A stretch of 36,284 nt of DNA from Herbaspirillum frisingense (lineage in GTDB: Bacteria > Pseudomonadota > Gammaproteobacteria > Burkholderiales > Burkholderiaceae_D): the NCBI GenBank assembly GCA_009914615.1, contig WNDX01000029.1:1-36284 (forward strand). The letters run 5' to 3'. Made by a program: the position numbers and the translations under genes. Below are positions 19,684 to 27,981 of this stretch, piece by piece; the first letter of the stretch is position 1, and each line of letters starts with the position of its first letter. Below the pieces are notes generated by a model, which did no database searches, was not told where the DNA came from, and was given only the letters and a program-made list of their open reading frames with translations.

Positions 19684-19878
19684 GCTTGAGCGCTGACTAT
19701 CTTTCTCTGCGCCACCGCGGCCGCGCTATCTCCGCAATCAGAAGCGTCACGCTATTTCTGACATCTGATCGCCTACGCCGACACTATGGGACGCGCCGCC
19801 GTAAGACGCCTGCATTCGGGACATCGCGCATTGATGAAACTGCGCACCCCGCCCTTGAACCGGGCGAGTGGAGAAGAC

Positions 19879-19950
19879 ATGTCCCGACCCGACAAGATCG
19901 CCATCGTTACCGGCGACGACCGGGCATTGGCGCCATTCAATAAATCATGA
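19879..19950 (+). pseudogene. Remnant of a short-chain dehydrogenase N-terminus
   Basis: An ATG at 19879, preceded by GGAG, encodes MSRPDKIAIVTG, which is the beginning of the first strand and glycine-rich turn of a short-chain dehydrogenase (TGxxxGIG). The next bases read DDRALAPFNKS in this frame but PGIGAIQ in the neighbouring frame, so the GxGIG turn is present only after a frameshift. Both frames stop within 30 bases, and the MetR gene starts at 19998. It appears to be the stump of a gene lost by deletion. Confidence 0.5.
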
Positions 19951-19997
19951 AGTAAAATCGCCAAATCCCGCAAAAACATGAATTTCCCTCACCCATC

Positions 19998-20888
19998 ATG
20001 CTTGATCGTATTCATTTGTCCATCGTGCAGGAAGTGGAAAAGCAAGGTTCGCTGACCGCAGCAGCGGGGGTCCTGCACGTGACGCAGTCGGCGCTCAGCC
20101 ACAGCATGAAAAAACTGGAACAGCAACTGGGCACCGACATCTGGTTGCGCGAAGGCCGCAGCCTGCGCCTGACCCAAGCCGGCCAGTATCTCCTGGCGGT
20201 GGCCAACCGGGTGCTGCCGCAACTGAACCTGGCGGAAGAACGCTTGCAGCAATTCGCCCAGGGTGAGCGGGGCGCGCTGCGCATCGGCATGGAATGCCAT
20301 CCGTGTTACCAATGGCTGTTGAAAATCGTGTCGCCCTATCTGGCCGCGTGGCCGGATGTGGATGTGGACGTGAAACAGAAATTCCAGTTTGGCGGTATCG
20401 GTGCACTGTTCGGCTATGAGATCGACCTGCTGGTCACGCCTGATCCGCTGGACAAGCCGGGCCTAGTGTTCGAGCCGGTGTTCGACTACGAGCAGGTGCT
20501 GGTGGTCGCCGGCAACCACAAGCTGGCCGGGGAGGAATACATCAAGCCCAAGCAGCTGAGCAACGAGGTGCTGGTGACCTATCCGGTGCCGGTCGATCGC
20601 CTGGATATCTACAGCATGTTCCTCACCCCGGCGGGCATCACGCCCAAACGCCACAAGCCGATCGAAACCACCGACATCATGCTGCAGATGGTGGCCAGCG
20701 GCCGCGGTGTGGCGGCGTTGCCGCGCTGGCTGGTGCTGGAATACGCGGACAAGATGGACGTGGTGCCGGTCCGGCTGGGCAAGCACGGCATCGCCAAGAA
20801 CATCTTCCTTGGCGCCCGCGAGGCGGATGTAGGTATCGATTATCTGCGCGCGTTCATCGAGCAAGCGAAAAGGCCTGCGGCGGCTTGA
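19998..20888 (+). CDS. metR: MetR-like LysR-family regulator of methionine synthesis
   Basis: 296 residues. The N-terminal winged helix reads EVEKQGSLTAAAGVLHVTQS and ALSHSMKKLEQQLG. The effector domain starts RIGMECHPCYQWL, matching the MetR segment RIAIECHSCIQWL, and continues with FEPVFDYEQVLVV and a YPVPVDRLDIYSMFLTPAGI segment that also aligns with E. coli MetR. MetR senses homocysteine and activates methionine synthase genes. Here it lies upstream of, and on the same strand as, the MesX-MesD pair, with 530 bases between, which fits that job. No strong ribosome binding site is visible before the ATG. Confidence 0.88.
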   Translation: MLDRIHLSIVQEVEKQGSLTAAAGVLHVTQSALSHSMKKLEQQLGTDIWLREGRSLRLTQAGQYLLAVANRVLPQLNLAEERLQQFAQGERGALRIGMECHPCYQWLLKIVSPYLAAWPDVDVDVKQKFQFGGIGALFGYEIDLLVTPDPLDKPGLVFEPVFDYEQVLVVAGNHKLAGEEYIKPKQLSNEVLVTYPVPVDRLDIYSMFLTPAGITPKRHKPIETTDIMLQMVASGRGVAALPRWLVLEYADKMDVVPVRLGKHGIAKNIFLGAREADVGIDYLRAFIEQAKRPAAA

Positions 20889-21418
20889 TTCTTCGTCTCG
20901 GCGAGCATCAGGGCGTTCTTCGCAAGGGAGCATGAAGACATCTCCATGTTCATGTTTCCCCGTCAGGAATCATCGTTTCAGGTGATCTTGTCCGGCGAAC
21001 GCGGGCGCATCGCTCCGGCCCCCAAACGCTCAGAAATCGGCCAGAAATCCGCCGGAAGCCGGCCTGCGCTTTTTTCTGCGGCAATCCGACACGGGACCGA
21101 ACGGTCTCTCGGCTATTCCACGCATCTTTCTTCCCTACCCTTAGAGACGTCTCTTTGAGGCATCCGCCATTTCACACCTCACCACCCGCTTCGATCCGAA
21201 ACGAGCGGCCCGGCGCGCGCAATAATTCATGAGTGGATCTAATGGTTTTATGAGATCAATTCATTTTTATTCATGGATCAACTGACATAGAATTCCCCTT
21301 GTACATCGACACGTCAAGTCTGCCGAATCAAAAAAGCCCAAGAGGAAAACTGGGCCGCATTGAAGATGCAAGACATGGACGCAAGCTTGATCTCAGACAT
21401 TAGGGGTACCGGATCATC
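20889..21418. promoter_or_regulatory. Regulatory region of the MesX-MesD unit
   Basis: A 530-base gene-free stretch. It holds a perfect 12-base palindrome AGAGACGTCTCT (21143-21154) and, in an AT-rich patch, TGAGATCAATTCA (21251-21263), one base from the MetR consensus TGAA-N5-TTCA. A possible -10 TAGAAT lies around 21288-21293. I see no riboswitch-like structure that I can name and no supported ORF. Confidence 0.45.
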
Positions 21419-22402
21419 ATGAGTAAAGCATTCACATTTGCCATCAAGAGCATTTGCTTCGATGAAGACTATCGTCCTTCGGAGAATACGCGCATCACCA
21501 CCAACTTCGCCAATCTGGCCCGAGGGGAAAGCCGCCGGGAGAACCTGCGCAACACCTTCCGGATGATCGACAACCGTTTCAATGCGCTGGCGCATTGGGA
21601 CAATCCGACCGGTGATCGTTACAGCGTCCAGCTGGAGATCATCTCGGTCGAGATGCATGTCGATGGTGAAAGCACCGGCCACGCCCTGCCCCTGATCGAG
21701 ATCCTGAAGACCACGATCATCGATCGCCACACCGGCGAACGCATCGCGGGCATCGTGGGGAATAACTTTTCCTCCTACGTGCGCGATTACGATTTCAGCG
21801 TTGTTCTGCTGGAGCGCAACAAGAACCAGCCCGCCTTCAGCGCGCCGGAGGATTTTGGCGACCTGCACGGGAAGCTGTTCAAGTCCTTCGTGAATTCCGA
21901 CACGTACAAGGCGCATTTCAACAAGCCTCCCGTCATCTGCCTGAGCGTGTCGAGCAGCAAGACTTATCAACGCACTGAAAACCAGCATCCGGTATTGGGT
22001 GTGGAATACGTGCAGGACGAGTATTCCCTGACCGACGAGTACTTCCGGAAAATGGGCTTGAAGGTGCGCTATTTCATGCCGCCGAACAGTGCCGCGCCGC
22101 TGGCCTTCTATTTCTCCGGCGATCTGCTCGGCGATTACACGAACCTTGAGCTGATCAGCACCATCAGCACGATGGATACCTTCCAGAAGATCTATCGGCC
22201 CGAGATCTACAACGCCAATTCCGCAGCAGGCAAATCCTATCAACCGAGCCTGAAGCACCAGGACTATTCATTGACCCGGATCGTCTACGACCGGGAAGAG
22301 CGTAGCCGCCTGGCCGTCGAACAGGGGCGGTTTGTCGAGGAGCACTTCATCAAGCCTTACCAGACTGTCCTCGCGCAATGGTCCGCCAATTACGCGCATT
22401 GA
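21419..22402 (+). CDS. mesX: MesX, DUF1852 protein required by MesD methionine synthase
   Basis: 327 residues, family length. Starts MSKAFTFAIKSICFDEDYRP, with NTRITTNFANLARG soon after; ends with YQTVLAQWSANYAH. DUF1852 proteins occur beside short MetE-like proteins; from published work on folate-independent methionine synthases, MesX is needed with MesD in aerobic bacteria and the system depends on oxygen. Its own reaction is not settled as far as I know. The gene is followed after 27 bases by the MesD gene, a clear operon. A GGGG-rich segment about 12 bases before the ATG is the only candidate ribosome binding site. Confidence 0.88.
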   Translation: MSKAFTFAIKSICFDEDYRPSENTRITTNFANLARGESRRENLRNTFRMIDNRFNALAHWDNPTGDRYSVQLEIISVEMHVDGESTGHALPLIEILKTTIIDRHTGERIAGIVGNNFSSYVRDYDFSVVLLERNKNQPAFSAPEDFGDLHGKLFKSFVNSDTYKAHFNKPPVICLSVSSSKTYQRTENQHPVLGVEYVQDEYSLTDEYFRKMGLKVRYFMPPNSAAPLAFYFSGDLLGDYTNLELISTISTMDTFQKIYRPEIYNANSAAGKSYQPSLKHQDYSLTRIVYDREERSRLAVEQGRFVEEHFIKPYQTVLAQWSANYAH

Positions 22403-22429
22403 TTCCTCCAACACACCAGGTCATCCATC

Positions 22430-23458
22430 GTGAAAAAACTGTTACCCACTTCGACTGCCGGCAGCCTGCCAAAACCTTCCTGGCTCGCGGAGCCCGAGAA
22501 ACTCTGGTCCCCCTGGAAACTGCAGGATGAAGAACTGCGCGACGGCAAGCGGGATGCCTTGCGCCTGGCGCTGCAGGAGCAACAGCACGCCGGCATCGAT
22601 ATCGTCAGCGATGGCGAGCAGACGCGCCAGCATTTCGTGACGACCTTCATCGAACACCTGGATGGCGTCGATTTCACGAAGCGCGAGACCGTCAGGATCC
22701 GCGATCGCTACGATGCAAGCGTGCCGACGGTCGTGGGCGCCGTTTCGCGCCCGAAGCCGGTCTTCGTCGACGATGCCAGGTTCCTCCGTCAACAGACCAG
22801 GCAACCCATCAAATGGGCGTTGCCGGGCCCCATGACCATGATTGACACGCTGTATGACGCGCATTACAAGAGCCGCGAAAAGCTGGCCTGGGAATTCGCC
22901 AAGATCCTCAATCAGGAAGCCAGGGAGCTGGAGGCCGCCGGCGTCGATATCATCCAGTTCGATGAGCCCGCATTCAACGTGTTCTTCGATGAAGTCAACG
23001 AGTGGGGCGTCGCCACCCTGGAACGCGCCATCGAAGGGCTGAAGTGCGAGACGGCCGTGCATATCTGCTATGGCTATGGCATCAAGGCCAATACGGACTG
23101 GAAGAAGACGCTGGGCTCCGAGTGGCGGCAATACGAAGAAGCCTTCCCCAAGCTGCAACAATCCAGCATCGATATCGTCTCGCTGGAATGCCACAACGCT
23201 CATGTCCCCATGGATCTGATTGAGCTCATCCGGGGCAAGAAGGTGATGGTCGGAGCCATCGATGTGGCAAGCAACACCATTGAAACACCCGAGGAAGTCG
23301 CCAACACCCTGCGCAAGGCGTTGCAGTTCGTCGATGCCGACAAGCTTTATCCTTGCACCAACTGCGGCATGGCGCCCTTGGCGCGCAGCGTGGCAAGGGG
23401 CAAGCTGAATGCCTTGAGCGCCGGAGCGGAAATCGTCCGCCAGGAATTGGCGAAATAA
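22430..23458 (+). CDS. mesD: MesD, core-MetE methionine synthase lacking the folate-binding half
   Basis: 342 residues, equal to the catalytic C-terminal half of cobalamin-independent methionine synthase MetE. The zinc ligands are all visible: His and Cys in VHICYGYG (about residue 210), Glu in SLECHN (about 250) and Cys in CTNCGMAPL (about 309). IIQFDEPAF is the substrate Asp/Glu segment. Without the N-terminal domain that binds methyltetrahydrofolate, the methyl donor must be something else. Together with the adjacent DUF1852 gene this identifies the MesD family, which makes methionine from homocysteine with an unknown donor. The start is a GTG (22430). Confidence 0.9.
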   Translation: MKKLLPTSTAGSLPKPSWLAEPEKLWSPWKLQDEELRDGKRDALRLALQEQQHAGIDIVSDGEQTRQHFVTTFIEHLDGVDFTKRETVRIRDRYDASVPTVVGAVSRPKPVFVDDARFLRQQTRQPIKWALPGPMTMIDTLYDAHYKSREKLAWEFAKILNQEARELEAAGVDIIQFDEPAFNVFFDEVNEWGVATLERAIEGLKCETAVHICYGYGIKANTDWKKTLGSEWRQYEEAFPKLQQSSIDIVSLECHNAHVPMDLIELIRGKKVMVGAIDVASNTIETPEEVANTLRKALQFVDADKLYPCTNCGMAPLARSVARGKLNALSAGAEIVRQELAK

Positions 23459-23661
23459 CGCCGACGCGAGAAATGGCCGTCGCGAAGAATTCGCGGCGGC
23501 TCGCCTGCAGAACGTCATGCGGGTCTTTGGCCGATGCGGCTTGACGAGCGCTGTCAAAAGCGGCAAGGGACGAAGTCAGACTACATCGGTCAACTAACAT
23601 TTCCGGGCAGCTTCAGGCTTTCCTTAACACCATCGATCCGTACCTGCATCTGGTTCCTGCC

Positions 23662-24171
23662 ATGTCACTTTCCAGCACCGCCATCGAACCATTGCGCTTT
23701 CGCGAGGCGCTCGGGCATTACGCTTCCGGCATCACCGTGATCACATCGCTGGTCGATGGCGAACCGATCGGCTTCACCTGCCAGTCGTTCTATAGCGTAT
23801 CGATGAGCCCGCCGCTGGTGTCCTTCAGCGTCATGTCCAGTTCTGCCAGCTATCCCGGCATTCGCCAGGCGGGTCGATTCGCAGTCAATATCCTGTCGGA
23901 GGAACAGGTCCGGATTTCCAACCAGTTCGCGCGCCGCGGCGCCGACAAGTGGCACGGAATCGAATGGCAGGAATCGCCGCTGGGCAATCCCATCATTGCC
24001 GGCAGCCTGCACTGGCTTGATTGCGACATCTACGCCGAACATGCCGCGGGTGATCACGTCATCGTGATCGGGGAAGTGAAAGCCCTGAACCTGCAAGAAG
24101 CAGTTGCCGCGCAGCCATTGCTGTATTTCAAAGGGCAATATCGCAACATCGCCGCGCATGGCTTGGCTTGA
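23662..24171 (+). CDS. Flavin reductase-like FMN-binding protein (HpaC type)
   Basis: 169 residues, typical for the short-chain flavin reductases that supply reduced FMN or FAD to two-component monooxygenases. Motifs: FREALGHYASGITVITSLVDGEPIG at the start of the flavin domain, then TCQSFYSVSMSPPLVSFSV (FMN phosphate contact) and FAVNILSEEQVRISNQFA; HVIVIGEVKAL closes the barrel. It follows MesD on the same strand after about 200 bases. Because MesX-MesD needs oxygen, a flavin reductase next to it may provide reduced flavin for MesX; that is my inference from position and chemistry. Confidence 0.87.
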   Translation: MSLSSTAIEPLRFREALGHYASGITVITSLVDGEPIGFTCQSFYSVSMSPPLVSFSVMSSSASYPGIRQAGRFAVNILSEEQVRISNQFARRGADKWHGIEWQESPLGNPIIAGSLHWLDCDIYAEHAAGDHVIVIGEVKALNLQEAVAAQPLLYFKGQYRNIAAHGLA

Positions 24172-24317
24172 ACGTCTGCCCGCAGGCGCGGAGGCGCTTT
24201 CGTCACCCGGTGTGAACGGTTCGATGGCAATTGCCCGGTTCTGTCGCAACGCCATGCCGGCATGCACGTTTTATCGCGACATTATTTTTCGCTTTGGAAC
24301 CAGGACGATCGCCACAC

Positions 24318-25250
24318 TCACTTGCCGGCGCCTGCGGGCAAAAGCAGTTGAAGGCCGGTCCGTCTCACGAAATCCGCATATCCAATCGGCGGCCCGGCCC
24401 GTGTATCTGCCCGGTTTGCCTGCACGTGGGCCCAGGACTTCCCCGTACTGGCGTCATAGACCAGCTTGAACAGATGGCTGGGGACGGCCACGTGCCCGCG
24501 CCCCACCGTAGAAGGCCTGGCATCGAACAGCGGGCCGGTGTACACGAAGACGTCACCCCTGGCCCGCATGGCGTACCTGCGCGTGTCCTGCTCGATCTTG
24601 GACCAGGCGCCGGCGTTATGCACCTGGTTCTGAGGAACCATGTTGGCCAGCGAAAAACTCTGCGCCATCGCCTCGGGGGTGGCCATGTCGGCGGCCGGCG
24701 CCATGTGGCCGCGCGCGTAGCCTGATCCTTTATAGTCGTTCAACTCCGCGCGCTCGACGCGCGGCAGACGGGCCTCCGGATAGAACTTGTCGGTGCGCTG
24801 CTGATGATGGGCCTTCAGCAGCGTCGCCCGATTCAAGCGCTCCACCACCACGAGCGGCGTCTTGGTCTGGCCGTTGTACAGGATTGCGAACGCGTTGAAA
24901 CACAGTTCGCGCAAGCCGTCTCCCGCGGGCAACTGCGGCGCCTGTTCTCCGGGGAAGAATTGCGGGCAACGGGCAAAGCGGCTGGCGGTTCTTACCGGCT
25001 CGACCGGTGTTGTCGTCGTTACGCGATCTTCGCCGGGCGTGTTGCCTTGTGCAAGATAGGAGGAATTCCGCAGCGTCTCGACCAGCTGCGGGTTGAGCAC
25101 CCAACTGGCGATGCCGAAGACTACGGTGGTCGTGCTGATGAACGAGATGAGAAAGCGCTGGAGCGTGCTCACCGGCTTCTTCTTGCTTTTCCCACTCTTC
25201 CTTGAGGTGGCCCGCTTGCGAGGAGCGGCCTTTCTTTGTCTGGTTGCCAT
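24318..25250 (-). CDS. Membrane-anchored DNA/RNA non-specific endonuclease (NUC family)
   Basis: 310 residues. The first 25 residues are very basic (RKAAPRKRATSRKSGKSKKK), followed by one hydrophobic helix (about 32-52, LISFISTTTVVFGIASWVL), so the catalytic part should be in the periplasm or processed out. The nuclease domain has YARGHMAPAADM (the DRGH-type motif, with Ala for Asp; the His is the general base) and NMVPQNQVHNAGAWSKIE (metal-binding Asn and Glu). It would cut DNA and RNA with a divalent metal. GGGGAG ends only one base before the ATG, an unusually short spacing, and the start lies inside another ORF that begins at 25641. Confidence 0.85.
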   Translation of the reverse strand: MATRQRKAAPRKRATSRKSGKSKKKPVSTLQRFLISFISTTTVVFGIASWVLNPQLVETLRNSSYLAQGNTPGEDRVTTTTPVEPVRTASRFARCPQFFPGEQAPQLPAGDGLRELCFNAFAILYNGQTKTPLVVVERLNRATLLKAHHQQRTDKFYPEARLPRVERAELNDYKGSGYARGHMAPAADMATPEAMAQSFSLANMVPQNQVHNAGAWSKIEQDTRRYAMRARGDVFVYTGPLFDARPSTVGRGHVAVPSHLFKLVYDASTGKSWAHVQANRADTRAGPPIGYADFVRRTGLQLLLPAGAGK

Positions 25251-25641
25251 ACTCCCCGAATGATAACTTGCCTGAAGGGTTAGCGCGGCGGGCCATGGAT
25301 TTCAACGAACCCCGCTGATGGCCGGTGGCGATGGCGTCGGTGCGGGCCTGCTGCAAGGGATCGGTCCGGCTATCGAGGTAGATCATCTCCTTGAGAATAT
25401 AACTATCGATCTCACCGTGGAAACCCGTCTCGGTCTGCGCGCGCGACATCGGGGAATCAAGGATGCGGCCGACATAGTCGAAGCAGGCAAGCGCCTGGAG
25501 CGAGCGCGGATCTTCCCCCACCGTGAAATGCCGATGCAGCACCGATGGCGCTCCCGTCCGTGCCTCGACCGTCGGAAAAGAATACCGGTTGCGCGCATCG
25601 GAAATCAGGTGGCTCACGTGCGCGGTGTAGCTTGCCGTCAT
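24730..25641 (-). CDS. Uncharacterised ORF overlapping the nuclease gene
   Basis: A frame of 303 codons begins at 25641, seven to eight bases after a GGGGA site. The first 130 codons, before the nuclease start at 25250, have normal protein composition and G/C-rich third positions (segments SHLISDARNRYSFPTVEARTG and EIDSYILKEMIYLDSRTDPL). After that the composition becomes Arg/Ala/Gly-rich, as expected for a shadow of the nuclease gene. So either a real protein ended near 25250 and lost its stop through rearrangement, or the gene is truncated. I do not recognise the N-terminal part. Confidence 0.4.
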   Translation of the reverse strand: MTASYTAHVSHLISDARNRYSFPTVEARTGAPSVLHRHFTVGEDPRSLQALACFDYVGRILDSPMSRAQTETGFHGEIDSYILKEMIYLDSRTDPLQQARTDAIATGHQRGSLKSMARRANPSGKLSFGEYGNQTKKGRSSQAGHLKEEWEKQEEAGEHAPALSHLVHQHDHRSLRHRQLGAQPAAGRDAAEFLLSCTRQHARRRSRNDDNTGRAGKNRQPLCPLPAILPRRTGAAVARGRRLARTVFQRVRNPVQRPDQDAARGGGALESGDAAEGPSSAAHRQVLSGGPSAARRARGVERL

Positions 25642-25889
25642 TTCATGTCCCCATGAAAATCCCGCTGCATCTCTGCTCTAATTATTTTCTGATGAACTAA
25701 ATCTCACGCTGCGGCGGCCATCTGCGCAGTTCACCGTGGTCGGCGGCATGGATCGGTTCTAAGAGATTCCCGGTTGCGGTATGCCCCCATCCGCAGGGCG
25801 TCCTGGGCCCGGTGGTTGCATACCGCGATTATCAGATCCGGACGGGCGTTGATGGCCTTTTTGCGCAAGCAATGCAACGGACATGAGAA
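25642..25889. other. Intergenic stretch with no supported gene
   Basis: Upstream region of the ORF at 25641 (minus). A 48-codon frame on the minus strand (about 25731-25877, TTG start) looks protein-like in part (ARPDLIIAVCNHRAQDALRM) but has no good start site and overlaps the terminator at 25888-25909, so it is not called. Confidence 0.4.
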
Positions 25890-25909
25890 AGGCCGCCCGA
25901 AGGCGGCCT
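25888..25909 (-). terminator. Terminator after the 26-residue micro-ORF
   Basis: The stem AGGCCGCC (25890-25897) / GGCGGCCT (25902-25909) has a four-base loop; on the minus strand it is followed by TTTC. It lies 34 bases after the micro-ORF stop. Confidence 0.75.
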
Positions 25910-25942
25910 GAGAGTGAGTGCGTGCGTGCGATGAATGAGCGC

Positions 25943-26023
25943 TTACTGGAACAAGGGCGAAGCGGCCGAGAGCAGGCCCATGACGTAGAGCGCGCCTTCA
26001 GCGATGAGGGGGAGGATGGGCAT
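25943..26023 (-). CDS. Micro-ORF, 26-residue hydrophobic peptide
   Basis: Starts MPILPLIAEGALYVM and ends GLLSAASPLFQ. It is mostly hydrophobic with one acidic residue and could form a single membrane-inserted helix. The start lies six bases after AAGGAG, and the 13 bases CTGACTCAAGGAG are identical to those before micro-ORF copy 2 of the 19-kb array, although the peptides themselves are not alike. A terminator follows closely, so this is a compact, self-contained unit. The family is not recognised. The shared leader suggests a common class of small genes or common post-transcriptional control. Confidence 0.6.
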   Translation of the reverse strand: MPILPLIAEGALYVMGLLSAASPLFQ

Positions 26024-26253
26024 GAGGTACTCCTTGAGTCAGGGTTGAGGCCGACGCCCCGGTGCGTCTGGCCATGCACACATCATGCTCGCGACCGGTT
26101 TCAGGAAGCTTGCAGGATCGGATCGCGATATTTCAGTTGAAACAGGGAGCGACAGACCGTCCCGATGACGGGCGTGGCCGGGATCGCCTCCGCGCGCCCG
26201 GGATCAGAGCGATCACACGCGGGTGATCGCCCTTACCGATGTGCCGGTCACCC

Positions 26254-27768
26254 TCAGGCAGCGCCCGATACCTCCTCGTGGCGCGCCTCCGGCACGCCAG
26301 CCTGCAGCAGCAGGTGACGGCAACGCTGCGACAGCGCGACCACCCGCAGTTCTTTGCCCAGGCGCGCGTAACGCTCGGACAGCGTCTGCACTGCAGCGAT
26401 CGCCGAATGATCGGCCAGGCGCAAGTAGCGGCAATCCAGCACCACTTGCTGCGGGTCGTGCTGCGGGTCGAACAGTTCCAGGAAGCGCGCGGTGGAGGCG
26501 AAGAACAGCGTGCCGTGCGGCAGATAGGTGCGGCTGCCGTCTTCACTGTCCTCGATATCGGCGCGCACTTCGCGCGCGTGCTGCCAGGCGAAGTTGAGCG
26601 CCGCGATCACGATGCCGCACAGTACCGCCACCGCCAGGTCGGTGAACACCGTGATCACGGTCACGGTCACGGCCACGATCACCAGCGCGTCGTTCCTGGG
26701 CACCTTGCCCAGCACGCGCAGCGAGCCCCAGGCAAAGGTTTCCTGCGCCACCACGAACATCACGCCGGCCAGCGCGGCCAGCGGGATGCGCTCGATGGCC
26801 GGCGACAGGAACAGGATGAACAGCAGGATCATCACGCCCGCGACCACGCCCGACAGGCGCGAGCGGCCGCCGGAGCCGAGGTTGATCATGGTCTGGCCGA
26901 TCATGGCGCAGTCGCCCATGCCGCCGAACAGACCGGAGACGATGTTGGCCGCGCCCAGCGCCAGGCATTCGCGATTGGGCTGGCCGCGGCTGGCGGTGAT
27001 CTCGTCGGTGAGGTTGAAGGTCAACAGGGTTTCCAGCAGGCCGACGATGGCCATCAGCACCGCGTACGGCGCGATGATGCGCAGCGTCTCCAGGTTCAGC
27101 GGCACCTCCGGGAAATGCAGCAGCGGCAGGCCGCCGGCGATCCTGGCCATGTCGCCCAGGGTCGGCGTGGGCAGGCCGGTGAGCTGGGTCAGCACACCGA
27201 CGCCGACGATGGCGGCCAGCGCCGGCGGCACCGCCTTGGTCACGCGCGGCAGCAGCCAGACCACCAGCATGGTCAGCAGCGTGAGGCCCAACATGATGGC
27301 CAACGGCGTGCCTTGCAGCCATTGCGGACCGGACGGCGTGTCGTGGCGGAAGTGTTCCAGCTGCGCGCTGGCGATGACGATGGCCAGGCCGTTGACGAAG
27401 CCCAGCATCACCGGATGCGGCACCATGCGCACCAGCTTGCCCAGCCGCAGCGCGCCGAAGGCCAGCATGATCAGGCCCGACAACACCACGGTGGCGAGGA
27501 AGTATTGCGCGCCGTGCTGCACCACCAGCGCCACGATCACTACCGCCATCGAGCCGGCGGCGCCGGAGATCATGCCGGGCCGGCCGCCGAACAGCGCGGT
27601 GATGGTGCAGATGAAGAACGCGCCGTACAAGCCCATCAGTGGATTCAACTGCGCCACCAGGGCGAAAGCGATGCATTCGGGCACCAGGGCGAAGGAAGTG
27701 GTCAATCCGGCCAGCACGTTCTGGCGGAGGTCGCGCATGCGCGAATCGGAAGTGGCAATAGTCGTCAT
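26254..27768 (-). CDS. SulP-family anion transporter with STAS domain
   Basis: 504 residues. The N-terminal membrane part has the SulP pattern: LRQNVLAGLTTSFALVPECI, then NPLMGLYGAFFICTITALFGGRPGMISGAAG, GFVNGLAIVIASAQLEHF and NRECLALGAANIVSGLFGGMG. The last about 100 residues form a STAS domain (QQVVLDCRYLRLADHSAIAAV). Such proteins import sulfate or other anions, or bicarbonate, across the inner membrane; the substrate cannot be read from the sequence. The start at 27768 gives the best N-terminus, but the site before it is weak; 10 more codons upstream are open. Confidence 0.92.
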   Translation of the reverse strand: MTTIATSDSRMRDLRQNVLAGLTTSFALVPECIAFALVAQLNPLMGLYGAFFICTITALFGGRPGMISGAAGSMAVVIVALVVQHGAQYFLATVVLSGLIMLAFGALRLGKLVRMVPHPVMLGFVNGLAIVIASAQLEHFRHDTPSGPQWLQGTPLAIMLGLTLLTMLVVWLLPRVTKAVPPALAAIVGVGVLTQLTGLPTPTLGDMARIAGGLPLLHFPEVPLNLETLRIIAPYAVLMAIVGLLETLLTFNLTDEITASRGQPNRECLALGAANIVSGLFGGMGDCAMIGQTMINLGSGGRSRLSGVVAGVMILLFILFLSPAIERIPLAALAGVMFVVAQETFAWGSLRVLGKVPRNDALVIVAVTVTVITVFTDLAVAVLCGIVIAALNFAWQHAREVRADIEDSEDGSRTYLPHGTLFFASTARFLELFDPQHDPQQVVLDCRYLRLADHSAIAAVQTLSERYARLGKELRVVALSQRCRHLLLQAGVPEARHEEVSGAA

Positions 27769-27924
27769 TGGCGGCGGCTGCGGACAAGCGCGCGGCAAGG
27801 CGGCGGCCCGTGGTCAGGGTGAGGCGGCGAATCAGGGGGATTGCATGTCCGGCAAGCATCCCGGAGGGACGCAGGCATGCGGTGCAGCCTGCATTTTACT
27901 GCATCGCAGCATAGACTGCGGGCG

Positions 27925-27947
27925 CCGGCGCCGGGGTGTGGCGCCGG
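27925..27947 (-). terminator. Hairpin downstream of the response-regulator operon
   Basis: An eight-base stem CCGGCGCC (27925-27932) / GGCGCCGG (27940-27947) with a seven-base loop. It lacks a T-run and is only a possible terminator. The remaining bases up to 27768 form the upstream region of the SulP gene; no gene is seen there. Confidence 0.4.
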
Positions 27948-27981
27948 TCCTACAAACAGGTGGGCAAGAGACCGGGCGGCC

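Noticed and set aside
25731-25877. A short minus-strand frame with a protein-like middle part
   Set aside because: Needs a TTG start with no good ribosome binding site and lies directly against the terminator of the micro-ORF.
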